Below the pieces are notes generated by a model that saw nothing but the letters and a program-made list of their open reading frames with translations, did no database searches and was not told the origin of the DNA. Source: Bdellovibrionales bacterium (GTDB lineage Bacteria > Bdellovibrionota > UBA1018 > CAIMNF01). Taken from it: a DNA stretch of 38,476 bases. The position numbers were made by a program, and so were the translations under genes. Below are positions 23,236 to 31,251 of this stretch, one piece after another; position 1 is the first letter of the stretch; every line of letters starts with the position of its first letter. The DNA lies in contig CANBTI010000019.1 in NCBI GenBank assembly GCA_947372355.1, positions 1-38,476 of the forward strand, read 5' to 3'.

Positions 23236-24654
23236 ATGAAATTCATTCCTATTTTATTGCTTCTATCTTCTTGTTCTACTTTGCCATATCCCAAAGTGAG
23301 TCATGACCCTAGTCGTTCTGAATTGAATCAGCTTCAAAGCTCTTTAAAAGAAACTCTTGAGCTTACCACTGATTCAAGAGGCTTGGTTCAAGCTGCAGAT
23401 CGAATGGACACCAAGGAGCAAGATCCAACCCATTATGATGCGGTTTGGGTGAGAGATAGTTTGTGGGTTTATCTTGGCTTAAGTGTGAGTGAAGATCCAA
23501 AAGAACGTGCAATTGCAAAAAAAATGCTTTTAGCACTCAGTGATTACTTTTCATCTTCTGATCAGATTAAAAGAATGGAAGCGGTGATTCGAAATCCTAA
23601 AATTATTGATTTTAAAAATGGTAAAATGAATACCATTCATATTCGATTTGATCGAAATTCCGCTACGTTTCAGGATGTTCAAGAAAACGGAAAACAGCAG
23701 ATTTGGAATCATAAACAAAACGATGCTCTAGGATTATTTTTAGATCTATTTTGTCGCGCAGTTTTAGATCAATCATTTACTTCGGCAGATTTAACTCCAT
23801 TACGCTTAAAAGCAATTCACTTATTACCAAAATATTTTAACGCAGTTCAATTTTATAAAATGGAAGATGCTGGAAGTTGGGAAGAGATAGAAAGAACAAA
23901 CACTTCATCCATTGCTTTAGTGGTTTCGGGATTAGAGCGCCTGCAAGAAGTGAGAAAAGTAATCCCAATCAAAGTGGATGACACTATTTTAAAAAGATTG
24001 ATTGAAAAAGGTTATTCCCGTATTCATCAGCAAATTGAATTAGGTGGTGAATCACCTGATTATCCTAAGAATGATCCTCGCTACAGAACAAGTGACGCAG
24101 CTTTATTAAATTTAATTTACCCTGCAAAATTAGCTGGATTAAATCTGGCTGATTACTCCAAGGTTGTGAATGCCATTGATCCCCTTATCGGAGAAATAGG
24201 CATTAAACGTTATATTGGGGATTCGTACCAATCAGGTAATTTTTGGAAAAATGAAGGTTCTACCGATGATACCAGTTCCTCTGAGAATTTCTCCAATCGT
24301 GGAAAAAAGTTCATCGAAGGAAGCGAGGCTCAGTGGTTTTTTGATTCTTGGTATTCACTCGCCATGGGAATATTAGTTCAAAAGTTTAATGATAAAAATC
24401 TGAAGATAAAACAAGTTCAGTTTTTAAACCGCGCACTAAAGCAGATTACGAAAGGTTCAAAATCGAATCCTGTTTTAGGGGCGGATGGGATACCCGTGAG
24501 AAGTGGAGCCCTTCCCGAAAGCTATAATACTCTTGTAAACCTAAAAACGGGCGTCAGAACTTTCGCGCCTAGCCCAATTACCCCATTAAATTGGGCTAAA
24601 GCCTCCATGAGGCTCGCTATTGATGAGATGAAGAATACTTCAAGTTCACATTAA
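23236..24654 (+). CDS. GH15-like lipoprotein (glucoamylase / phosphorylase-kinase-alpha-like)
   Basis: 472 residues. The signal MKFIPILLLLSSCSTLP gives a lipidated Cys at residue 13. The (alpha/alpha)6 GH15-like domain has the substrate-site motif YDAVWVRDSLWVYLGL (residues ~67-82), IWNHKQNDALGLFLD, the general-acid region EDAGSWEEIERTNTSSIAL (Glu216/217), and a late LPESYN...PLNWAKASMRLA segment, where the base glutamate and the closing helix are expected. The LPExYN...PL-W-x-A form is that of the phosphorylase-kinase-alpha-like branch. It probably cuts alpha-linked glucans at the cell surface. It differs clearly from the GH15 enzyme at 31252 and is not next to transport genes. Confidence 0.8.
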   Translation: MKFIPILLLLSSCSTLPYPKVSHDPSRSELNQLQSSLKETLELTTDSRGLVQAADRMDTKEQDPTHYDAVWVRDSLWVYLGLSVSEDPKERAIAKKMLLALSDYFSSSDQIKRMEAVIRNPKIIDFKNGKMNTIHIRFDRNSATFQDVQENGKQQIWNHKQNDALGLFLDLFCRAVLDQSFTSADLTPLRLKAIHLLPKYFNAVQFYKMEDAGSWEEIERTNTSSIALVVSGLERLQEVRKVIPIKVDDTILKRLIEKGYSRIHQQIELGGESPDYPKNDPRYRTSDAALLNLIYPAKLAGLNLADYSKVVNAIDPLIGEIGIKRYIGDSYQSGNFWKNEGSTDDTSSSENFSNRGKKFIEGSEAQWFFDSWYSLAMGILVQKFNDKNLKIKQVQFLNRALKQITKGSKSNPVLGADGIPVRSGALPESYNTLVNLKTGVRTFAPSPITPLNWAKASMRLAIDEMKNTSSSH

Positions 24655-24688
24655 GAAATCCTCAATCATTACCGAAAAGTAAGTGAAG

Positions 24689-25546
24689 ATGAGCGCTTTT
24701 TTTCGAACCATTTTATTAACTGTTTTTATTTTCATTGGTGAATCTGCGCATGCTGATTTTACCAAATGTTTACCTGAGAAATTAAAAAACAGCTCTACAT
24801 ATGAGATGGTACCCATGATCCCAGGTTATCGTTCCTCGGATCGAAATAATAATGTTCACTATTATTCAAAAGAAGAAGCTGAAAATGAGTTTCTTCTTGA
24901 ATTTCAAAATGGAAAAGCAGTGATTGATAGCGGACAGGGCTTACATCCATGGACAAGCGTGAGAAATATTTATGTGATGGATCAATCAGAAAAAATTTAT
25001 GTTTTAAGTGCTAATCCATTTTTACAACAAAACCATTCTTCTATTTTGGCTGGAGATGATGTTGCGGGCGCTGGTAATATCGTATTTAAAAATGGAAATC
25101 TTAGTTTTATTGATAATGGAAGCGGACACTATAAACCGGAGAAATGGATTTTACGCCAAATCCTTGCAACCCTTTTAAAAAAAGGAGTGGATATCAGTGA
25201 GGCCTCCATTGGATTTGGTGGGAATAAAATGATTCAATCAAAAGTGAGCAGTTTTAATGCTCTTCAGTTTCTATTTCAAAGTTCTGAATCTCGGCGCTGC
25301 ATAGATCAGTTGATGAAAGATGCGACTCAGGTAACGGCGAAAGAGCTTAAGGAATATCGAGCACTCGATCAGAACCGATTTTCACAATTCGTGAATGATC
25401 TAAAGCGTAAGGGTAGATTAGATGAGTATTCAGTTGCAATTGATGCCATTACTAAAGAGGATGTTCGATTCGAATCCTACTTTAATCAACCACTGCCAAA
25501 ATCTTGTTTTGGATTAATGCTTTCAAATTTGTTTTCAAAATTTTAG
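24689..25546 (+). CDS. Exported protein of unknown function with an SGHYKP motif
   Basis: 285 residues from ATG 24689; a GTG two codons earlier is in frame. The signal peptide ends at AHA|D (residue ~22). Recognisable features are a beta-rich middle (NIYVMDQSEKIYVLSANPF, NIVFKNGNLSFIDNGSGHYKP) and a following helix WILRQILATLLKKGVDI, then a helical C-terminus. The block 'strand - D/N-N-x-SGHYKP - helix - L..L...GVDIS' is familiar from C-terminal parts of some exported toxin or effector-like proteins and of hypothetical ones; I cannot name a family with confidence. It starts 34 bp after the GH15-like gene and 17 bp before the M14 gene, so the three may be one transcript. Confidence 0.65.
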   Translation: MSAFFRTILLTVFIFIGESAHADFTKCLPEKLKNSSTYEMVPMIPGYRSSDRNNNVHYYSKEEAENEFLLEFQNGKAVIDSGQGLHPWTSVRNIYVMDQSEKIYVLSANPFLQQNHSSILAGDDVAGAGNIVFKNGNLSFIDNGSGHYKPEKWILRQILATLLKKGVDISEASIGFGGNKMIQSKVSSFNALQFLFQSSESRRCIDQLMKDATQVTAKELKEYRALDQNRFSQFVNDLKRKGRLDEYSVAIDAITKEDVRFESYFNQPLPKSCFGLMLSNLFSKF

Positions 25547-25563
25547 ATGGGTAAAATAATAAA

Positions 25564-26577
25564 ATGAGTGTGTTTCCGGAATACGATGAAATTAAAAAAC
25601 TAATTGATCTATGGATTCCTTTTGGAAAGGTTGAATCTCTTGCTGAGATTGTAGATCACCAAAGTAAATATTCATTGCATCGTTTTTCATTGGGGAGTGA
25701 TCACCCAGAGGCGCCCAGTTTAATCCTCACCGGTGGCGTACACGGGCTAGAACGCATTGGCAGCCAGGTGGCGCTTTCTTTTATGCAGCATCTTGTGGCT
25801 CGATTGCCATGGGATGAAAGCTTAAATGAGCAATTAAGTAAAATGAGAATTACTTTTGTACCGCTAGTGAATCCTGCTGGAATGCACCGATTCAAACGTT
25901 CTAACGGAAACGGCGTTGATCTCATGAGAAATTCTCCGGTGGTTGCAGAGAATCCAAATTGGGGAGTGGGTGGACAAAGTTACTCAAAGAACTTTCCTTG
26001 GTTTCGAGGCAATCCTGAAAAAACCTTGGAAGGAATGGAATCTGAATCTAAAGCGGTGGCTAAACTCGTGATCCAAGAAATTAAGCACTCAAAGTGCACA
26101 ATTGCACTTGATCTTCATTCAGGTTTTGGTGTTTCAGATCAGCTTTGGTTTCCTTATGCAAAAACAAAAGAAGTATTTTCTGAAATTCATCAAGTGCATG
26201 CTTTCAGTAAAATTTTAGATGCCGTGATGCCAAATCATGTTTATGTTTTTGAGCCTCAATCAAAGAACTACACTACTCATGGTGATTTATGGGATTATCT
26301 TTATGATCAAAAACCCAAAGAAAATACTTTTTTACCCTTAACTTTAGAAATGGGTTCTTGGAATTGGGTGAAAAAAAATCCTCTTCAGTTATTTAGTTTT
26401 TTGGGTGCCTTTAATCCCGTAAAGCCTCATCGTCAAAAGCGGGCAATGAGAAGGCATTTGCCATTATTTGATTTTCTCATGCATGCCACTACTTCTCATC
26501 AGCATTGGTCGCAAGCTGAAGTGGAGCAGAATAGAATTTCAGGGATTCAAAAATGGTATCGTTCAATCCAGAAGTGA
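25564..26577 (+). CDS. M14-family zinc carboxypeptidase
   Basis: 337 residues with no signal peptide, so probably cytoplasmic. The zinc ligands of the M14 fold are visible: TGGVHGLERIG (His-x-x-Glu, about residues 55-65), VPLVNPAGMHRFKRSNGNGVDLMRN (the family's N-P-x-G...R-x-N-x-x-G-x-D-L-N block), LDLHSGFG (second zinc His, about 184), and LTLEMGSWNW with the catalytic Glu (about 260). This subgroup resembles DUF2817/succinylglutamate-desuccinylase-like peptidases. It may process murein peptides or peptides after import. The 3' end meets the convergent oxidase gene with a 2-bp gap. Confidence 0.88.
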   Translation: MSVFPEYDEIKKLIDLWIPFGKVESLAEIVDHQSKYSLHRFSLGSDHPEAPSLILTGGVHGLERIGSQVALSFMQHLVARLPWDESLNEQLSKMRITFVPLVNPAGMHRFKRSNGNGVDLMRNSPVVAENPNWGVGGQSYSKNFPWFRGNPEKTLEGMESESKAVAKLVIQEIKHSKCTIALDLHSGFGVSDQLWFPYAKTKEVFSEIHQVHAFSKILDAVMPNHVYVFEPQSKNYTTHGDLWDYLYDQKPKENTFLPLTLEMGSWNWVKKNPLQLFSFLGAFNPVKPHRQKRAMRRHLPLFDFLMHATTSHQHWSQAEVEQNRISGIQKWYRSIQK

Positions 26578-26579
26578 AT

Positions 26580-28214
26580 TCAATTCACGACTTGAAATGG
26601 GCGCATCATATCCATATCTTCGTGTTCTAAAATATGACAATGATAAATGTAATACCCTGCATAGGGTAGGAACTTCATGATGATTCGAGTGAGGGTTCCT
26701 GGATAAACCTTAATGGTATCTTTCCATCCCATTTCATTTGGATCAGGTTGGACTGAACTTCCAATGAATGTAATTTTTCCACTGCGAGCAAATTCATCTT
26801 TATCAAATGCCGTTCGATCGAGAACTTGGAATTGAACCAGATGCATATGAAAAGGATGAGCATCGGGAAGGTTATCCACTAATTCCCAAACTTCGGTAGA
26901 ACCCAGCTTTGGCTTTTCCTCTATTGGATCATTCCAATGTTTACCGTTCAAAGTAAGCATGTTTGTGCCATCAATATTGGTTTGATCAAAAATAATTCTT
27001 CTCACCGCACTTGCATCCATAGGTTGCATCCGAGTGATCGGATTCATTTTTAATGGAATAGAACTGGTATCAGCGGAGCTTCTTGCTGTTCCAACTTTAA
27101 AGAGCATCACTTCAGGTAGGGCTATTTCACCGTCTCCTGCATCTCTGGAGTTGTTATGGAGTAAAAATGTACGTCCTGCGTATTTTGAGAAATCAATCAC
27201 GATATCGGCGCGTTCTCCGGGAGCAAGATTGAGGCGAGGTGATTTAAAATCATTGGGATCATTTAAGATCACAGTATTGGCAAGAAATCCTGAATCAGTA
27301 CCGATTTGATAAAATTCAGGACCAGGTGTTTCATCGCTATAATCAAGAAGTTGTACATTGTAGGTTCTAGCATTGGATGCATTCACCACACGAAAACGAT
27401 ATTTTCGTGGTTCAACATCTAAGTATGGCCAAAGTTTTCCATTCACTGAAATGGAGTTTCCGTAATGTTCAATGTTGATGTTGTCTGTATATTGTAATTT
27501 TCCCGCATCATTAAAAGCATGAGATTCAAGCACGAGTGGAATCTCAAATTTTCCGGATGGAAGATTTAAGCTTCTTTCGTATTGATCGCGGATGAAATAA
27601 GTTCCGAAGAGTCCGGCGGCTACGTTTCTTCCCGTCGTACCCATGGCGTGATCATGATACCAAAGCATGCGAGCACTTTGATGATTCGGATATTCTGCAA
27701 TTTGCTCATAACCTGGAGTGATCCATGCATCAGGCCATCCATCATTATTGTGTCCGCGATCCATGGGATTGGTTTCAGTGACCTCAGCTCCGTGTAGATG
27801 CGTAACCGTTCTTACATCGGGAGTAGTGGGAAGACACAAGCCCAACTTGTACATCAATTCTAATCCTTGGGTTGGCGCAGGAAAAATATGTTTAGATGGT
27901 AATTTGTTCTGCCAGTGAATGCGGAGAAGTTGATCTCTCTCTACTTCAATCATAGGACCAGGCAAACTTCCGTTATATCCCCAAACTGTTTGAACTGGAA
28001 TATCGGGATGGAAGCTCGTTTGAAATTGGCTCATGACAATTTTTAAATCAACCGGTTTTGAGCCTTGGGAGTGAATTGAAATGCGTTGCGGTATAGGAAG
28101 TGCCTCGGCAAATTGATTGGATTCATTTTGTAAATGAAAGGCATTCGCAGGAAACGTTGGTTTCGATATTGGCGAAAACATAGATATAAATGCAAATAGT
28201 GACTCCGCAATCAT
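26580..28214 (-). CDS. Multicopper oxidase (CotA/bilirubin-oxidase-like)
   Basis: 544 residues with an N-terminal signal (IAESLFAFISMF...). Three cupredoxin domains. All copper motifs are present: HLHGAEV, WYHDHAMGTTGRNVAAGLFG, HPFHMHLVQFQVL and YHCHILEHEDMDMMRPF, the last carrying the type 1 Cys and axial Met. The HPFHxH and the Asp/His-rich end are typical of the CotA/bilirubin oxidase group, which oxidises phenolics, bilirubin or metal ions with oxygen. It may protect against copper or oxidise metals or dyes. It is divergent from the EXORDIUM-like gene; no copper-handling gene is adjacent. Confidence 0.93.
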   Translation of the reverse strand: MIAESLFAFISMFSPISKPTFPANAFHLQNESNQFAEALPIPQRISIHSQGSKPVDLKIVMSQFQTSFHPDIPVQTVWGYNGSLPGPMIEVERDQLLRIHWQNKLPSKHIFPAPTQGLELMYKLGLCLPTTPDVRTVTHLHGAEVTETNPMDRGHNNDGWPDAWITPGYEQIAEYPNHQSARMLWYHDHAMGTTGRNVAAGLFGTYFIRDQYERSLNLPSGKFEIPLVLESHAFNDAGKLQYTDNINIEHYGNSISVNGKLWPYLDVEPRKYRFRVVNASNARTYNVQLLDYSDETPGPEFYQIGTDSGFLANTVILNDPNDFKSPRLNLAPGERADIVIDFSKYAGRTFLLHNNSRDAGDGEIALPEVMLFKVGTARSSADTSSIPLKMNPITRMQPMDASAVRRIIFDQTNIDGTNMLTLNGKHWNDPIEEKPKLGSTEVWELVDNLPDAHPFHMHLVQFQVLDRTAFDKDEFARSGKITFIGSSVQPDPNEMGWKDTIKVYPGTLTRIIMKFLPYAGYYIYHCHILEHEDMDMMRPFQVVN

Positions 28215-28277
28215 GTTCTTTAATTAACCCCGGATGGGGAGGGTGTCACTTTAAATAGCGCTGGTACCATTATTTTT

Positions 28278-28306
28278 TTGACGTTTTATTAAACTTTATT
28301 AATAAT
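28278..28306 (+). promoter_or_regulatory. Sigma-70-type promoter for the EXORDIUM-like gene
   Basis: TTGACG (28278-28283), a 17-bp spacer and AATAAT (28301-28306), 27 bp ahead of the start codon at 28333. An unusual GGGGGGA ribosome site lies between. Confidence 0.5.
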
Positions 28307-28332
28307 TTTAAAATCTCTTGGGGGGGATACGA

Positions 28333-29274
28333 ATGAAATCTATTTTAAAACAAGGTTTGTTTTTTGGTCTACTAACTATCATTTCTACCACTATGGCTTC
28401 TGCCAATCCATTAATGCTCACTAAAAGTGAAATGGCGCTGAAACAATTGAAAGCGGCTTCTTTAGAGAGCACTGCTCTTCAAGCAAGCACGATGGCAAGC
28501 GGCAAAGTGGTTTACTACGGCGGTCCAGTGATCGCTCATCCACAAGTTTTTTTGATTCTTTGGGGCGATAAGGTAATCGATGGAACTAAGAAAAGTATGC
28601 CAGATTTTTACTCTTCAGTATTGAACAGTAATTACATGGATTGGTTGAAAATCTACAATACTACAAACATTACAGCTCAAGATGGCAGAACAGGAACGAA
28701 TCAAGAAATTGGTCGTGGATCTTTCATGCAAACAGTTCAAATCAAACCATCCATTTTAACTGGAACTGTGGATGATGAGCAAATTCGCACGGAATTAGAA
28801 AAAAATATTGATGCTGGAATTCTTCCAAAGCCAACTGCGGATACATTATTCATGATCCATTTCCCTGCAGATCTTAAAATTACTTTTTCTGCTGATGGAG
28901 TTGTGGCAACTTCTTGCCAACAATTTTGCGCTTACCACAATGGTTTTGAATCTAAGAAAAACGGAAACATCTATTATGGTGTAATGCCAAATCTTGATTC
29001 AATTGCTTGTTCTTTCGGTTGTGGAAGTGGTGGATCACTTGCTCGTCAAACAGTGTGTGCATCCCATGAATTGATTGAAGCGGTAACAGATGCATTTCCA
29101 ACTCCAGGTTCAAAACCAGTATTTCCACAAGCTTGGAATACTACGGATGGAAGCGAAGTGGGCGATCTTTGCCAATCAACTTCTGGAACGCTGAAAGGAA
29201 AAGGCGGCTCTTATAAAGTTCAGCAAGAGTGGGATAACAGCAAAGGTGCTTGTACCACTGGAAACTATCAGTAA
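28333..29274 (+). CDS. Exported EXORDIUM-like protein with HELIE motif
   Basis: 313 residues from the ATG at 28333, which follows GGGGGGA; the upstream in-frame start adds only five residues. The signal peptide ends at ASA|N. The mature protein has YYGGPVIAHPQVFLILWGDKV (residues ~57-77), a form seen in plant EXORDIUM/phosphate-induced proteins and their bacterial relatives, then paired cysteines (SCQQFC, ACSFGCGSGG) and CASHELIEAVTDAFPTP (residues ~247-263), which holds an H-E-L-x-E-x-x-T-D motif resembling a metal site. The C-terminus GKGGSYKVQQEWDNSKGAC fits the same family. Its biochemical role is unproven. It has its own promoter and terminator. Confidence 0.7.
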   Translation: MKSILKQGLFFGLLTIISTTMASANPLMLTKSEMALKQLKAASLESTALQASTMASGKVVYYGGPVIAHPQVFLILWGDKVIDGTKKSMPDFYSSVLNSNYMDWLKIYNTTNITAQDGRTGTNQEIGRGSFMQTVQIKPSILTGTVDDEQIRTELEKNIDAGILPKPTADTLFMIHFPADLKITFSADGVVATSCQQFCAYHNGFESKKNGNIYYGVMPNLDSIACSFGCGSGGSLARQTVCASHELIEAVTDAFPTPGSKPVFPQAWNTTDGSEVGDLCQSTSGTLKGKGGSYKVQQEWDNSKGACTTGNYQ

Positions 29275-29300
29275 TTACTGAGGTTTTTCTAAAAGATATT

Positions 29301-29338
29301 AATGTCCGATCTCTGATTCAGGGGTCGGACATTTTTTT
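29301..29338 (+). terminator. Intrinsic terminator after the EXORDIUM-like gene
   Basis: A 9-bp perfect stem (AATGTCCGA/TCGGACATT) with a 15-base loop is followed by seven Ts. Confidence 0.88.
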
Positions 29339-29390
29339 GATTCGTACACATTACTTATTTAAATTATAGTAAAACTCCCTCAGAAGTGAT

Positions 29391-29996
29391 ATGTTGTGGC
29401 CGATTCTGATGAAAATAATTTATCTCGGCACTCTCATTTTTATTTCTACTCTAGGCCAATCTTTGGCCATGACCCCCGTTTGTGCGCCGGCAATTTCACT
29501 CACTGATTTTAAAAACACAGTAGATGAAACTAGAATGGAATATTTTCCCGAATTTGAATCCGATAGTTTGACCGTAACCACCTTTCATTCCAGCGCTTAC
29601 TTTTTGCAAGCCCAGCCAAGTTTAAGTAGTTTGCTTCATCAAAGAGCGGATAGAACTTATGAAGTACAATTGAATCTTCGTTTGTTAGATTGTCCACCCG
29701 AGAGACAGGCCTTGAAAGCGATCTTAGTGCATGAGCTAGAGCATGTAAGAGATTATCGTTCAATGAGTAGTGCTAAAATCATTTCACTCGGAATGAAAGT
29801 GAGCTTGAGTTTTGATTTTAAGGTTCACTACGAGAGGGCTACAGATCAAAAAGTTCTCAATAAAGGGTTGTTTGAAGGGCTAGCCTTGTATCGTGAATGG
29901 GTATATCAGTGGCTATCACCCAAGGAATTAATAAAAAAACGCGCGATCTATATGACCCCAGAAGAGATCAGACGTTTAATAAAGGATCAAAGCTAG
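29391..29996 (+). CDS. Exported HExxH metallopeptidase-like protein
   Basis: 201 residues; the signal peptide (PILMKIIYLGTLIFISTLGQSLA) ends before MTPVCAPA. The sequence LKAILVHELEHVRDYRS (about residues 107-123) contains HELEH, a zinc HExxH motif in a helix preceded by two hydrophobic residues, the usual environment. A late GLFEGLALYREWVYQWL could supply the third ligand, the Glu at about residue 168. Two cysteines outside the motif may form a disulfide. It is not assignable to a named peptidase family from motifs alone. An in-frame ATG at 29409 would give a shorter signal. It is convergent with the Ig-repeat lipoprotein (4-bp overlap). Confidence 0.7.
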   Translation: MLWPILMKIIYLGTLIFISTLGQSLAMTPVCAPAISLTDFKNTVDETRMEYFPEFESDSLTVTTFHSSAYFLQAQPSLSSLLHQRADRTYEVQLNLRLLDCPPERQALKAILVHELEHVRDYRSMSSAKIISLGMKVSLSFDFKVHYERATDQKVLNKGLFEGLALYREWVYQWLSPKELIKKRAIYMTPEEIRRLIKDQS

Positions 29997-31168
29997 ATTC
30001 TGGGAGTAGTGATTGCAGGTAGAATTCTTCTTGTATTAAAGGTATCTCCTGATGTGACGTACCCCTCAGGAATAGTAATTGAAGTATTGGTTAAATTAAT
30101 CTCCTGGTATTCTATTTCATCCAGTGCTCGGAACGCAGTATGGAAAGTATCAAAAGTGGAGATCATGTTTACGCATGTTACACCGGTTAATATTTTTTCC
30201 ACACCTAAGGCCCAGTCTGTATAGCCACAGTAATTTAAACCAACGTAATAAGGATGATTGAAAACATATTTCACTTCTTTTTGTTTCAGCGTGAGAATGA
30301 TGGTGTTGGGATCACCCACCGTTTTATATTCAGCTTTTGCAATTTCGTAGGTGCGAGTGTGTTTGTAGTAATTAGTTGCACAAGTACTACTTGCAGAAAG
30401 TTCTTGTGAAAAGATAAAACTATTATTAATCGTGATCGCAGTTATTTTTGAATAATAACCCGGATAAAGCGATGAAGGTACGCATCCATAATGAGTTCCC
30501 TGCATGAGAGCTTGAATGGCTGCAGTCACCACACCAACGACAAGCGTAACATTTGCGGAACTAGATGTTCCGGCAGCATTGGTGGCGGTAATAGAATAAA
30601 TAGTAGAATCCAAAGAACCAGTCGGTGTTCCAGAAATTACACAGGTAGTAGGGTTGATCGTTGCCCAAGCCGGAAGTGCCGGACTCACCGTGCAATTGGT
30701 AATCGCAGCGCCGTTATTAGTCAGTGTGGTGGGAGTTACAGTCATGAGTGTTCCGTAAACTCCACTCGTTCCTGTGGCTCCTGCGAAACTCAATGAAGGT
30801 ACAGTAGGAGCAACAGTGAGAGTAACGCTTGCTTCCGTGGATTGGCCGGCTGAGTTTGTAGGTACGATAGTAAAAGTAGTGGCAGGAAGCACTGTGGTTG
30901 GTGTTCCGCTAATTGCACAAGTAGTAGGATTAATGGTGGCCCATGCAGGAAGTGGTGGGCTAACTGTACAATTGGTGATGGTAGATCCTCCTCCTGAAGC
31001 TAAAGTAGAAGGCATCACTATCATTGCGTTATTGATCACACCCGATGTGCCGCTTGCACCACTGAAACTAAGCGATACCTCATCAGAATCCACTCCACGA
31101 ATGGCAAAACAGCCTTCGAGAATAAAGCTTATAAAAGTGATTAAAATAATCCCAAATAGTTTCTTCAA
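29993..31168 (-). CDS. Lipoprotein with two putative Ig-like (He_PIG) domains
   Basis: 391 residues from a TTG start. The signal ends in the lipobox LEGC (Cys about residue 20). Two units of roughly 90 residues follow, each with the He_PIG signature: 'TNCTVSPPLPAWATINPTTC', 'ISGTPT', then a 'TIVPTNSAGQS' strand (residues ~34-118 and ~124-208). The C-terminal 180 residues (from AIQALMQGTHYGC onward) are beta-rich with several Cys and Tyr and have no recognised family. He_PIG modules are common in surface and adhesive proteins. Its ribosome site sits in a 10-bp hairpin. The DNA of the two Ig units is also similar, so the duplication is probably recent. Confidence 0.8.
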   Translation of the reverse strand: MKKLFGIILITFISFILEGCFAIRGVDSDEVSLSFSGASGTSGVINNAMIVMPSTLASGGGSTITNCTVSPPLPAWATINPTTCAISGTPTTVLPATTFTIVPTNSAGQSTEASVTLTVAPTVPSLSFAGATGTSGVYGTLMTVTPTTLTNNGAAITNCTVSPALPAWATINPTTCVISGTPTGSLDSTIYSITATNAAGTSSSANVTLVVGVVTAAIQALMQGTHYGCVPSSLYPGYYSKITAITINNSFIFSQELSASSTCATNYYKHTRTYEIAKAEYKTVGDPNTIILTLKQKEVKYVFNHPYYVGLNYCGYTDWALGVEKILTGVTCVNMISTFDTFHTAFRALDEIEYQEINLTNTSITIPEGYVTSGDTFNTRRILPAITTPRI

Positions 31169-31198
31169 AATTCCCCCACTTATGATTATGGGGGAATT
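31169..31198 (-). promoter_or_regulatory. Perfect 10-bp inverted repeat covering the ribosome site of the Ig-repeat lipoprotein
   Basis: On the minus strand AATTCCCCCA and TGGGGGAATT form a perfect stem with a 10-base loop. The right arm contains GGGGG, the only Shine-Dalgarno-like sequence, four bases ahead of the TTG start. A hairpin in the mRNA would bury it. An alternative reading is an intrinsic terminator (short T run TTTT after the stem) for the upstream PTS-glucoamylase operon. Confidence 0.55.
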
Positions 31199-31251
31199 AA
31201 TAAAGAATGTGAAGTGTGTCAGCGTTGACTAGAAAATTAAATGAAACTAAT

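Noticed and set aside
23145-23294. Upstream extension of the C39-TPR gene to an ATG at 23237 or beyond
   Set aside because: It would overlap the divergent gene's start and place a long hydrophilic leader before a clear lipoprotein signal.
30491-30796. Open frame rich in Ser, Gly and Cys on the plus strand
   Set aside because: It is the antisense of the Ig-repeat lipoprotein and has no ribosome site or family features.
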